Source: Polynucleobacter sp. 73C-SIWE
GTDB lineage: Bacteria > Pseudomonadota > Gammaproteobacteria > Burkholderiales > Burkholderiaceae
Length of the DNA: 64,000 nucleotides
Assembly (NCBI RefSeq): GCF_018882465.1
Contig: NZ_JACVOK010000001.1
Span: 868,001-932,000 of the forward strand
Direction of reading: 5' to 3'
Shown: in pieces, positions 31,678 to 39,836 of the stretch
Layout: each line of letters begins with the position of its first letter
How positions within the stretch are numbered: position 1 is the stretch's first letter
Notes under the pieces: model-generated
Databases searched by the model: none
What the model saw: the letters and a program-made list of their open reading frames with translations, nothing else
What the model was told of the DNA's origin: nothing
Made by a program: the position numbers and the translations under genes

Positions 31678-32205
31678 TTAATGCGCCGATTGGCTATAAA
31701 CGGCTTTTTCCCCACAATTACAGTTCCTGCAGGGTAGTTTCTCAATTCTTTGGTGGGCTACTTTAGGTAAATAAGTCTTCAGCTCGCCTAGATCTGGCAA
31801 AAAGAAATGAGGGGCTATTTCGAGGAGGGGGAGCAGAACAAACGAGCGTTCAATAATTCTAGGGTGAGGCAATATCAGCTCAGTTTCATTTTGGATCACG
31901 CCCTCAAAAGATAGGATATCTAGATCAAGCGTGCGTGGTGCGTTTGAGTAGGGGCGCTCTCTGCCAAACTCCTGCTCGATTGCTTGGCAGACATGCAGAA
32001 GGCCGTAGGGCGTGAGTTCAGTTTCAATTTCGATGACAGCATTGATGTAATCACCACCAGTGGCGTCAATAGGTGCGCTTTGATAAAAGCAGCTTTTAGC
32101 CAGAATTTGTAATTCCGAGCGCAGTGCCAGACAAACAATGGCGTCAGTGATGAGCTGGCGTGTGTCGCCAATGTTGCCGCCAAATCCGATAAATGCTCGT
32201 GCCAT
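31678..32205 (-). CDS. folK: 2-amino-4-hydroxy-6-hydroxymethyldihydropteridine pyrophosphokinase
   Basis: FolK transfers pyrophosphate from ATP to 6-hydroxymethyl-dihydropterin in folate synthesis. The 175-residue protein has the expected motifs: FIGFGGNIGDTRQ near the start, the RPYSNAPRTLDLDIL signature with its metal-binding aspartates (about residues 89-103), and LPHPRIIERSFVLLPL. It lies 52 bp after pcnB and 17 bp before panB; the pcnB-folK-panB order is frequent in betaproteobacteria. A GGA about 6 bases before the ATG may be the ribosome site. Confidence 0.95.
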   Translation of the reverse strand: MARAFIGFGGNIGDTRQLITDAIVCLALRSELQILAKSCFYQSAPIDATGGDYINAVIEIETELTPYGLLHVCQAIEQEFGRERPYSNAPRTLDLDILSFEGVIQNETELILPHPRIIERSFVLLPLLEIAPHFFLPDLGELKTYLPKVAHQRIEKLPCRNCNCGEKAVYSQSAH

Positions 32206-32257
32206 ACGATTCCAAACTAGAGATAAAACTACTTTACTGAAATTTCTCTAAGTTTGC

Positions 32258-33661
32258 TTAGCCTGCTTCAGGTTCGGGAGATGAGTCAGACTTAGGCTTT
32301 CTACGACGCCTCCTTTTGGCAGGAGAGCTGGCGCTACTACCTAGTTCAGCCTTGGCGCTGGCCATTAAGGCTTCTTGACCAGCTGGATCGGCAGTAATGA
32401 AGTCAGTCCACCATTGCCCAATTGCAGGATCTTTTTCACCGGTTGCGCAGCGCAGGAGCATAAAGTCATAACCCGCCCTAAAGCGTGGAGATTCAATTAG
32501 ACGATAGGGATAGCGCCCAACTCGCTTTTCAAAGCGGGGCTGCATTGACCAGATCTCACGCATATCACTTTCAAAACGACGCTGAATCGTCATCCCACTA
32601 CTTTGGGTGGCAATCGTATCGTCCATGGCGTCATGCAGTGCGGGGATGTTAGATATCCCCTTGGCAATATTCGCTTTCCAATTTTTAAGCAGATCGGGCC
32701 AAAGCAGGGTGGCGAATAAGAATCCTGCCGAAACACTTTTGCCAGATTGAATGCGTTGGTCGGTATTGGCCAATGCTAATTTCACGAAATCATTCGCATC
32801 CTTAGAGTCCTCGCCACTATCGAGAATATGGTCGAGTAATGGCAGTAGACCATGATGAAGGCCAGCATCTTTTAAGCCTTGAATTGCAGCCCAAGAATAT
32901 CCTGACATCAGTAACTTCAGGATTTCATCAAACAATCTGGCTGATGGGACGTCTTGCAAAAGATTGCTTAGCTTGGCAATCGGTGCACGGGTTGCTGCAT
33001 CTAAGGTAAATCCAGTTTTAGCAGCAAAGCGGATGGCTCTGAGCATGCGAACTGGATCTTCACGATAGCGTTTTGCAGGATCGCCAATCATGCGCAAAGT
33101 TTTCTTTTGCATGTCAGCCATGCCACCGTGATAGTCCAGCACAGTTTCGCTAGAGGGATCGTAATACATGGCATTGATGGTGAAGTCTCGTCTTGCAGCA
33201 TCTTCGCCTTGTGAGCCCCACACGTTATCGCGCAATATGCGCCCGCTTTCGGCAACATGATCGCCAGCATTATCTAGTAAGGCTCTAAAGGTAGAGACTT
33301 CAATGATTTCAGGGTGGCCTTTGCCAAAAAATGTGACATGCACAATCTGAAAACGTCGGCCAATGAGACGTGCTTTACGAAATAGTCTTTGGACTTGGTC
33401 TGGAGTGGCATTAGTAGCCACATCAAAATCTTTTGGACCAATCCCCAGTGCAAGATCACGTACTGCCCCACCAACAATAAAGGCTTCAAAGCCAGCTTGC
33501 TGAAGAGTGTCAGTGACTTTGACGGCATTCTTTGAGAGCAAATGGGGATCAATGCGATGGGCTTTTTTGGGAATGCGTTTTGGTGCCCCGGAATTATTAG
33601 CTTGCGTATGCTTGACCATGGGGTCGCGACGCAAGATACGGTTGATGAATTTAGTAATCAT
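32258..33661 (-). CDS. pcnB: Poly(A) polymerase I
   Basis: PcnB adds 3' poly(A) tails that promote RNA decay. The 467-residue protein has the class II nucleotidyltransferase head GGAVRDLALGIGPKDFDVAT, including the catalytic DFD. This is followed by RRDFTINAMYYD and REDPVRMLRAIRFAAKTGF, and it ends in a basic tail (KRRRRRKPKSD) typical of poly(A) polymerases rather than CCA-adding enzymes. The assigned ATG overlaps the stop of the upstream HAD gene by 4 bases; an internal ATG at codon 15 (DPMVKHTQ) is an alternative. folK follows. Confidence 0.94.
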   Translation of the reverse strand: MITKFINRILRRDPMVKHTQANNSGAPKRIPKKAHRIDPHLLSKNAVKVTDTLQQAGFEAFIVGGAVRDLALGIGPKDFDVATNATPDQVQRLFRKARLIGRRFQIVHVTFFGKGHPEIIEVSTFRALLDNAGDHVAESGRILRDNVWGSQGEDAARRDFTINAMYYDPSSETVLDYHGGMADMQKKTLRMIGDPAKRYREDPVRMLRAIRFAAKTGFTLDAATRAPIAKLSNLLQDVPSARLFDEILKLLMSGYSWAAIQGLKDAGLHHGLLPLLDHILDSGEDSKDANDFVKLALANTDQRIQSGKSVSAGFLFATLLWPDLLKNWKANIAKGISNIPALHDAMDDTIATQSSGMTIQRRFESDMREIWSMQPRFEKRVGRYPYRLIESPRFRAGYDFMLLRCATGEKDPAIGQWWTDFITADPAGQEALMASAKAELGSSASSPAKRRRRRKPKSDSSPEPEAG

Positions 33662-34338
33662 GCAAACAACTCAAGAATGGGCCAGTTGCGTTTATTGGCC
33701 TCATTGCGTAGACGTTCGTCTGGATTAGTGGCAACAGGGTTGCTAACCTCTTCTAATAAGGGGAGGTCATTGATGGAATCAGAGTAGAAATAGCTTCGTG
33801 GCATCTTATCAAAAGATAGTTCTTGGACTGCCAGCCATTCATGTAAGTTTTGAATCTTGCCTTCACGAAAATTCGGTATACCTTTTACTTCACCAGTGAA
33901 GTTCGCTAAAGGACTATCGCCGACTGTAGCGGGTTCAGTTGCAATCAGGTGTTCGATGCCAAAGCTTTCCACGATTGGGCGTGTAACAAAGCTATTGGTA
34001 GCGGTGATGACGCAGCAAATATCCCCAGCATCTTGATGCCGCTTTACCAAATCAATCGCTGATTGACGGAGATGGCTATTAATTACTTCCTTCATGAAAG
34101 CGTCATGCCATTCCTTGAGTTGCGAGCGGGAATGTTCCGAAAGTGGCTTTAAGGAAAAACGGAGAAATGCATGAATATCGAGCTTGCCTTCTTTATAGTC
34201 TTGATAAAAGCGCTCATTTTTTTTGGCGTAATCGACACCATCGACTACGCCGATGCGCGCTAAAAATTGACCCCACTCATAATCGCTATCGCAAGGGAGG
34301 AGGGTGCTGTCTAAGTCGAAAAGGGCTAACTGGGTCAC
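33658..34338 (-). CDS. HAD-IB family phosphatase (phosphoserine phosphatase-like)
   Basis: The 226-residue protein has HAD motif I LFDLDSTLLPCDSD at the start, motif II around CCVITATNSF and motif III/IV around YFYSDSINDLPLLE. This layout is typical of the HAD-IB hydrolases related to SerB. The substrate is not known; in other betaproteobacteria the same gene also lies between hda and pcnB. It overlaps pcnB by 4 bases and starts 19 bp after hda, so it is inside the hda-HAD-pcnB-folK-panB unit. Histidinol phosphatase or a lipid-phosphate phosphatase are alternatives. Confidence 0.9.
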   Translation of the reverse strand: MTQLALFDLDSTLLPCDSDYEWGQFLARIGVVDGVDYAKKNERFYQDYKEGKLDIHAFLRFSLKPLSEHSRSQLKEWHDAFMKEVINSHLRQSAIDLVKRHQDAGDICCVITATNSFVTRPIVESFGIEHLIATEPATVGDSPLANFTGEVKGIPNFREGKIQNLHEWLAVQELSFDKMPRSYFYSDSINDLPLLEEVSNPVATNPDERLRNEANKRNWPILELFA

Positions 34339-34357
34339 AAATTGAATATGAAGTAAA

Positions 34358-35113
34358 TTATTTTGGCTGTAAGAGCTCGCGAACGAGAGGTAAGGTTACA
34401 GCACGTTTTGTTTCTAATGAATACGCATCCAAAGCATCAATCAAGGCCATCAAATTGGGCATATCGCGATAAAAGCGATTGAGCAACCAAGGCAATACGT
34501 CAGGTGATAAAACCAATCCTCGTGCTTTAGCAGCTTGCTCTAAAGCTTGTATTTTCTCATCATCATCCAAAAGCTGTGTTTGAAAGACCAAACCCCATCC
34601 TAGGCGGGTCCGTAGATCTTCGCGTAAGTCCAAATTAGCTGGCGCAGCCTTGCCCGCCATCAATATATGAATATTCTTGCTAGCCTGAACACCATTCAGA
34701 ATACGAAAGAGGGCGCCAACCAAACGCTCATCCAATGCATCTACATCATCAACAGTAATCACCGAGGGCGCATCACTTTGTACTAGAACACTCATTTTTT
34801 CTTCAAGACGAACCCAGGAAATGGGTTCTCTAGGATTCAGAGAAAAAGACTCAATTCCTGCATGCTCAGCAGCGTTTGTCATCGCCCCCAAGAGATGGGT
34901 TCGTCCAGATCCTTCTGGGCCCCACCAATAAATCCAGCGATGATTGAGTGGATTGCTATTTGGATTGCTAGATTGATTTTCCCAAGCGTTGCAAAGCGTT
35001 TGCAAAGTAGAAATTAGTGCTCTGTCATTGCTAGGCAAGTAATTATCGAGACTGGCTTTGGGTATGTGACTAAGATCTAAAGCAAATTGTCTTGGAAGCG
35101 GAGGCGTATTCAT
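34358..35113 (-). CDS. hda: DnaA regulatory inactivator Hda
   Basis: Hda with the DNA-loaded sliding clamp stimulates ATP hydrolysis by DnaA, limiting re-initiation of replication. The 251-residue protein is an AAA+ domain like DnaA without the DNA-binding domain. The N-terminal PRQFALDLSHIP fits the clamp-binding pattern QxxLxL. The P-loop GPEGSGRTHLLGA has Arg in place of the usual Lys, as in E. coli Hda. The Walker B-like VDDVDAL is also clear. It is 10 bp after the membrane-protein gene upstream, a frequent neighbour. Confidence 0.93.
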   Translation of the reverse strand: MNTPPLPRQFALDLSHIPKASLDNYLPSNDRALISTLQTLCNAWENQSSNPNSNPLNHRWIYWWGPEGSGRTHLLGAMTNAAEHAGIESFSLNPREPISWVRLEEKMSVLVQSDAPSVITVDDVDALDERLVGALFRILNGVQASKNIHILMAGKAAPANLDLREDLRTRLGWGLVFQTQLLDDDEKIQALEQAAKARGLVLSPDVLPWLLNRFYRDMPNLMALIDALDAYSLETKRAVTLPLVRELLQPK

Positions 35114-35123
35114 TCCTGAGAAA

Positions 35124-36113
35124 TTATTTTTGATACCAGGGGCTCTGTGTGTACACAGACCAAAGATATTGAACTAATACCAAGCTGACAGCGCTAATCG
35201 GTAAGGCAAGTAGTACTCCAAAAAACCCAAAGAGTTTGCCAAAGAGCAGCAAGGCGAATAGCACCGCAACGGGGTGCAGGCCAATACGCTCACCTACTAG
35301 GCGGGGGGTTAAGAAAAAACCTTCGAGGAGTTGGCCGATGCCATAGAGGATTAGCACGGCTAAGAGTTCTGTACCGATACCAAATTGTAAAATAGCAGAG
35401 AGGACTGCAAGCGTTAAGCCAAGGGTAATTCCAATATAAGGAATCACAATCATTAATGCTGTAAATACACCGAGCGCTACTGCCCCTTTAATACCAATTA
35501 AGCTAAGACCAATGCTGTAAAACGCAGACATGATAGAAATGACGATGACCATTCCACGTAAATATTGTGAGAGCAAGCCATCGGTATGCATCGCTAGGTG
35601 ATGAACTGTTTCTTGAGCACGCACTGGCACAATTTTTTTGATCAGTCCAAAGAAGTGATCCCAGTCAATCAGCAAATAGAACATCACAAAAATAATCAAA
35701 ACAGAATTGACAAAAGCTGCGATGACCGAGCTACCAGACATGAGTACAGTTTCAAAAGTACTTGTCATGAGTGAATCAGCGTTGTCGCTAATATGCGTTG
35801 AAATTTTTTGAGAAGCGGTTGTTTTTAAAGCGCCCCAGTCGACATTCAGATTAAGCTCTGCCAATTTGGGCCCAAGCCAAGCCTGGGTATTTGCAATCCA
35901 GTCGGGCAATTGCTCCTTGATGAGGGGAATTTCGATTTTGAGGAGACCAATAAAGAGGCCCAAAATCGCTATGACCACGCCTAATCCAAGAATGACGCTG
36001 AGTCCAGCCGCTGCAATTGCAGGTATGCGACGTCCTTCTAGCCATAGAAAAGCGGGCCTTAGGATATAGGCCAGAATAAAAGCAGCCAGAAAAGGGGTAA
36101 AAATTTCAGCCAT
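35124..36113 (-). CDS. AI-2E/PerM family transporter
   Basis: This is a polytopic inner-membrane protein of the AI-2E transporter/PerM family (UPF0118), whose members act as autoinducer-2 exporters, Na+/H+ antiporters or unknown permeases; the substrate here is unknown. The hydrophobic pattern gives about seven or eight helices. The family end block PRLVGERIGLHPVAVLFALLLFGKLFG is followed by LALPISAV. I chose the ATG at 36113 (329 residues) because AGAGGA lies 8 bases upstream. Upstream TTG/GTG codons (36170, 36167) would add about 19 hydrophilic residues and leave only 15-18 bp to purM. It precedes hda. Confidence 0.85.
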   Translation of the reverse strand: MAEIFTPFLAAFILAYILRPAFLWLEGRRIPAIAAAGLSVILGLGVVIAILGLFIGLLKIEIPLIKEQLPDWIANTQAWLGPKLAELNLNVDWGALKTTASQKISTHISDNADSLMTSTFETVLMSGSSVIAAFVNSVLIIFVMFYLLIDWDHFFGLIKKIVPVRAQETVHHLAMHTDGLLSQYLRGMVIVISIMSAFYSIGLSLIGIKGAVALGVFTALMIVIPYIGITLGLTLAVLSAILQFGIGTELLAVLILYGIGQLLEGFFLTPRLVGERIGLHPVAVLFALLLFGKLFGFFGVLLALPISAVSLVLVQYLWSVYTQSPWYQK

Positions 36114-36185
36114 TACAAGTAATCCTCTAGAATTCAGTGATTCTACTGACCAAGTGACATTTTTCACCAATATTCCGACTCTGAC

Positions 36186-37238
36186 ATGACTTCATCTACT
36201 AATTCCCCATCAAAAGGCCTTTCTTACCGCGATGCTGGCGTCGATATTGACGCTGGGGATGACTTGGTTGATCGCATTAAGCCGCTAGCCAAGAAGACTA
36301 TGCGAGAAGGTGTCTTGGCTGGAATTGGTGGTTTTGGAGCCCTTTTTGAAGTGCCTAAGCGCTATAAAGAGCCTGTTTTGGTATCGGGTACTGATGGTGT
36401 GGGAACTAAGCTTCGCTTAGCTTTTGAGTGGAACCGCCACGACACTATTGGTCAAGACTTGGTTGCCATGAGCGTCAACGATATTTTGGTCCAGGGTGCA
36501 GAGCCTCTTTTCTTCTTGGATTACTTTGCTTGCGGCAAGCTTACTGTCGATACTGCAGCCACTGTGGTTGGTGGTATTGCTAAAGGTTGTGAGTTATCTG
36601 GCTGTGCACTCATCGGTGGAGAAACTGCTGAGATGCCTGGTATGTATCCGCCAGGTGAGTATGACTTGGCTGGATTTGCAGTTGGTGCGGTTGAGAAATC
36701 GAGAATTATTACTGGCAATACGATTATCCCTGGCGATGTTGTCTTGGCAATTGGTTCGAGTGGTGCCCACTCCAATGGCTACTCATTAGTCCGCAAAATT
36801 ATTGAACGTGCAGGTGCAAAGCCAACCGATGATTTAGGTGGTCGCCCTCTCGGCGATGTAGTCATGGCTCCAACTGAGATTTATGTGAAACCACTCTTGA
36901 AGCTCATTACTGAGATTGATGTGAAGGGGATGGCGCACATTACTGGCGGTGGTTTAGTGGATAACGTACCACGCGTTCTTCCAGAAAATACCCAAGCAGT
37001 ATTGCATCGTGATAGCTGGCAAATGCCAGAACTCTTCCGTTGGTTGCAAATGAAGGGTGGCGTTGCTGATGCAGAGATGGTCCGCGTATTTAACTGCGGT
37101 ATTGGCATGGTCGTGATTGTCTCTCCAAGCCAAGCGGATACTGCAATCAAATCATTGACAGCGCAAGGTCTCAAGGCTTGGACTGTCGGCGAGGTTGTAG
37201 ATCGTCCCAAAGATGCGCCACAAACTATCGTCATCTAA
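36186..37238 (+). CDS. purM: Phosphoribosylformylglycinamidine cyclo-ligase
   Basis: PurM closes the imidazole ring to give aminoimidazole ribonucleotide in purine synthesis. The 350-residue protein contains [16 protein letters not shown], the loop [21 protein letters not shown] (about residues 65-85), a [21 protein letters not shown] block and the [15 protein letters not shown] motif. It is a single-gene plus-strand unit between divergent AI-2E and convergent miaA. A possible promoter (CTGACC-N17-AATATT) lies in the gap. purN, another step of the pathway, is at 55 kb; purD, purF and purL are not in the window. Confidence 0.97.
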   Translation: MTSSTNSPSKGLSYRDAGVDIDAGDDLVDRIKPLAKKTMREGVLAGIGGFGALFEVPKRYKEPVLVSGTDGVGTKLRLAFEWNRHDTIGQDLVAMSVNDILVQGAEPLFFLDYFACGKLTVDTAATVVGGIAKGCELSGCALIGGETAEMPGMYPPGEYDLAGFAVGAVEKSRIITGNTIIPGDVVLAIGSSGAHSNGYSLVRKIIERAGAKPTDDLGGRPLGDVVMAPTEIYVKPLLKLITEIDVKGMAHITGGGLVDNVPRVLPENTQAVLHRDSWQMPELFRWLQMKGGVADAEMVRVFNCGIGMVVIVSPSQADTAIKSLTAQGLKAWTVGEVVDRPKDAPQTIVI

Positions 37239-37251
37239 AGTGACAAACGTT

Positions 37252-38256
37252 TTATTTTTGTAAAGTGCTTTTGCAGTAGTCCAGTGCTGCTGCAAGTTCT
37301 TCTGGCTTGAAGGGGTCGAAGGTTTTTCTGCCTGCAATTGCGCGTAACCAAGTCAATTGTCTTTTACCCAACTGCCTTGTGGCTGCCAGAGCTTTATAGC
37401 GCATCTGATCAAGATCAATTTCACCGTTCAGAAATTCCCATGCTTGTCGGTAGCCTACCGAACGAATGGCAGGCAGATCTGCATGTAAGTTGGAATTGGT
37501 GCGCAGCGCTTTGACTTCTTCTATAAATCCCGCGGCGAGCATTTCGTCAAAACGTTTTTCTAGGTTAGCATGCAATCTTGAGCGATCACTGGGTTCAAGA
37601 GACACTAACTGAATCCATGCAGGAATGCTTGAACCTTCTCTACCATCTTCACTGGGTGAGTCAGCTAGTAAGCTAGACATTGGCTTACCAGTGATCTCAA
37701 ATACCTCTAGCGCACGCTGTACCCGTTGTGAATCATTGGGCTTTAAGCGTGCTGCTGTTTCTGGATCTACTTCCGCAAGTTTGGCGTGCATTGCTGGCCA
37801 ACCAATGGCTTTGCCTTCTTCATCTAGGCGTACACGAATTTCTGGGTTAGCGGTTGGAAGAGCGGAGAGTCCGTGTGCCCAGGCACGCCAATACAGCATC
37901 GTGCCACCAACCACTACAGGAATATTTCCTCTACTGCGGATTTCTGAGCAAAGACGAGTGGCGTCTTTAGCAAAGCGTGCTGCTGAATAAACCTCTGTAG
38001 GTTCAAGAATATCGATGAGATGATGAATTACTGCGGCTTGTTCTGCTTTTGTGGGCTTTGCGCTGCCAATATCTAAACCGCGATAGACCAATGCAGAGTC
38101 CATGCTGATGATTTCAATCGTTAAGCCGATAGATTGAGCGTGCTCAGCAAGCAGCATGGCGAGATGGGTTTTGCCTGCACCAGTGGGACCCACAATACAA
38201 AGTGCTGGAATGGTCTCTGGAGCATGCAGATCCTGAATGTAGGGTTCAGTTTGCAT
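37252..38256 (-). CDS. miaA: tRNA dimethylallyltransferase
   Basis: MiaA prenylates A37 of tRNAs reading UNN codons. The 334-residue protein has the P-loop IVGPTGAGKTHLAMLLA near residues 21-37, the SMDSALVYRGLDIGSAKPT signature and the VVVGGTMLYWRAW block. The RVQRALEVFEITGKPMSS region follows. The C-terminal TRQLGKRQLTWLR is typical. The start is clear and has no Shine-Dalgarno; a perfect -10 box sits 5 bases upstream. In many proteobacteria miaA neighbours hfq or mutL; here it stands between purM and a DedA gene. Confidence 0.96.
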   Translation of the reverse strand: MQTEPYIQDLHAPETIPALCIVGPTGAGKTHLAMLLAEHAQSIGLTIEIISMDSALVYRGLDIGSAKPTKAEQAAVIHHLIDILEPTEVYSAARFAKDATRLCSEIRSRGNIPVVVGGTMLYWRAWAHGLSALPTANPEIRVRLDEEGKAIGWPAMHAKLAEVDPETAARLKPNDSQRVQRALEVFEITGKPMSSLLADSPSEDGREGSSIPAWIQLVSLEPSDRSRLHANLEKRFDEMLAAGFIEEVKALRTNSNLHADLPAIRSVGYRQAWEFLNGEIDLDQMRYKALAATRQLGKRQLTWLRAIAGRKTFDPFKPEELAAALDYCKSTLQK

Positions 38257-38261
38257 GCCTG

Positions 38262-38291
38262 ATTATAAGAGCCTGTTAATATCCGCATCAA
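38262..38291 (-). promoter_or_regulatory. miaA promoter (TTGATG-N18-TATAAT), leaderless arrangement
   Basis: On the minus strand TATAAT (38262-38267) lies 5 bases before the miaA ATG, with TTGATG (38286-38291) 18 bp further upstream. The predicted transcript starts at or just inside the start codon. The divergent DedA gene, by contrast, has a normal ribosome site. Confidence 0.55.
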
Positions 38292-38314
38292 GCCAATATT
38301 TGGAGTGCCAGTGG

Positions 38315-38962
38315 ATGGATGCCCTTTTACAACTCAGTGATTTATTTCTACACATTGACCGTCATCTAGATGTGGTGATTGCGCAATATGGTCCCTGGGC
38401 TTATGGCTTGTTGTTTGCGATCGTCTTTGCTGAAACTGGTCTAGTGATTGCACCATTCTTGCCGGGGGACTCGCTTTTGTTTATTGCCGGGGCTTATTGC
38501 GCAACCGAGCATTTCAATCTCTGGACCTTATGCATTGGCTTATTTATCGCTGCAGTGGCAGGCAATACTGTCAACTACTTCATTGGCCGCTGGATTGGTC
38601 AAAGAATTTTTAGTAGTCAGTCGCGCTGGATTGATCAGCGAGCGTTATTAAAGACCCATGCGTTTTATGAGAAGCATGGTGGCAAGACGATTATCTTGGC
38701 ACGCTTCTTACCCATCATTCGCACCTTTGCACCGTTCATTGCGGGCGTCTCCGAGATGAACTTCTCACGTTTTCAGTTTTTCAATATCACCGGAGCCTTA
38801 CTGTGGGTCTTTGGCCTGGTGGTTGCTGGATACTTTTTTGGAAATATTCCGATCATTCGCCAAAACTTAAATGTGATTGTTTTGATTGGTATTGGTGCTG
38901 CGGCAATACCAGTTGTCTTGGCTGCGCTTTACAAAATATTTCAGCGCAAACAAAAGCAATAG
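38315..38962 (+). CDS. DedA family membrane protein
   Basis: DedA/VTT-domain proteins are inner-membrane proteins linked to envelope integrity; some members flip undecaprenyl phosphate or phosphatidylethanolamine. The 215-residue protein has the FAIVFAETGLVIAPFLPGDSLLFIAG block with conserved ETG and PGD. It also has GRWIGQRIF, FYEKHGGKTIILARFLPIIRTFAPFIAG with conserved arginines, and a final membrane helix before KIFQRKQKQ. I chose the ATG at 38315 because GGAG lies 9 bases upstream; an earlier ATG at 38255 has no family similarity. Substrate not inferred. Confidence 0.93.
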   Translation: MDALLQLSDLFLHIDRHLDVVIAQYGPWAYGLLFAIVFAETGLVIAPFLPGDSLLFIAGAYCATEHFNLWTLCIGLFIAAVAGNTVNYFIGRWIGQRIFSSQSRWIDQRALLKTHAFYEKHGGKTIILARFLPIIRTFAPFIAGVSEMNFSRFQFFNITGALLWVFGLVVAGYFFGNIPIIRQNLNVIVLIGIGAAAIPVVLAALYKIFQRKQKQ

Positions 38963-38988
38963 TCAGGCTTATGCTTTCAGGCGAAGAC

Positions 38989-39831
38989 TTAATGAAACTT
39001 CGCTTGGCTTTCTAGCGTGGCAATATGTTCACGAATATCGCTAGCATCTTCTGCTTCTGGTGATTCGCTCAGGTAGCGATGCATATCCTCTAAAGCGGGG
39101 CGTAAATATTCGAGTTGGGCAAAGATGAGTCCGCGATCACGAACTTCTTCGATTGAATCTGGCAGCAGAATCACTAAACGCTCTTGAATGCCTAGCAGGC
39201 GTTCCCAACGCTCATGTTCTGAATAGATCATTTTAAGATTACGCAGGAAGCGAGACAAGATTTCACGTGGGTTGGAGGCCCGCAGGAAGACATTGAGGGG
39301 TAGACTTAATTCACCACGGTAGCCCTTGGCATCCAAGTAGGGATCTAACATCTCTTGGAGTTGATTTTTAGAGAGTGATTCACCGGTCAGTGGATCCATG
39401 ATGACCTCGCCTTGTTGCAAAGAGATGCGCATCATGAAATGGTTTGGAAATGAAACGCCACGAATCTTTAAACCAATTTGATTTCCCAATTCAATCATGA
39501 GAATAGCTAGTGAAATCGGAATGCCTCTACGATTCTCAAGCACATAATGCAAATAAGAATTTTCAGGCGCATAGAAATCGTTCGGGTTAGGGCCAAAGCC
39601 TAACTCGGTATAAAAAAAGTGCTTCAGAATTTGCAGGCGCTGAATCGGTGATGTGTCTGGAGTGATTCGCGACTTTAACTTATTGCCGAGTTGATCTAGT
39701 TGATCTAGTACTCCTTGAACATCTAAATCTGGATATGCATGTTGCGCCACGGCGATTGCCGCTTCCGTCAGCGGAAAATGTTCATCTTCAGCAACTAAAG
39801 AGGTGAAATAGTCGAGTTGTTGTGTTGGCAT
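38989..39831 (-). CDS. SirB1 family protein (transglutaminase-like and TPR regions)
   Basis: The 280-residue protein resembles SirB1/YchA proteins: an N-terminal transglutaminase-like fold with YLHYVLENRRGIPISLAILMIELG and VSFPNHFMMR, then an alpha-helical repeat C-terminus (ERWERLLGIQERLVILLPD, DRGLIFAQLEYLRPALEDM). Conserved protein; function unknown. No complete Cys-His-Asp protease triad can be assigned. It is 5 bp from murJ upstream on the same strand, so the two are likely cotranscribed. In gammaproteobacteria sirB1 sits near prmC and kdsA, so this context differs. Confidence 0.85.
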   Translation of the reverse strand: MPTQQLDYFTSLVAEDEHFPLTEAAIAVAQHAYPDLDVQGVLDQLDQLGNKLKSRITPDTSPIQRLQILKHFFYTELGFGPNPNDFYAPENSYLHYVLENRRGIPISLAILMIELGNQIGLKIRGVSFPNHFMMRISLQQGEVIMDPLTGESLSKNQLQEMLDPYLDAKGYRGELSLPLNVFLRASNPREILSRFLRNLKMIYSEHERWERLLGIQERLVILLPDSIEEVRDRGLIFAQLEYLRPALEDMHRYLSESPEAEDASDIREHIATLESQAKFH

Positions 39832-39836
39832 AGTTC

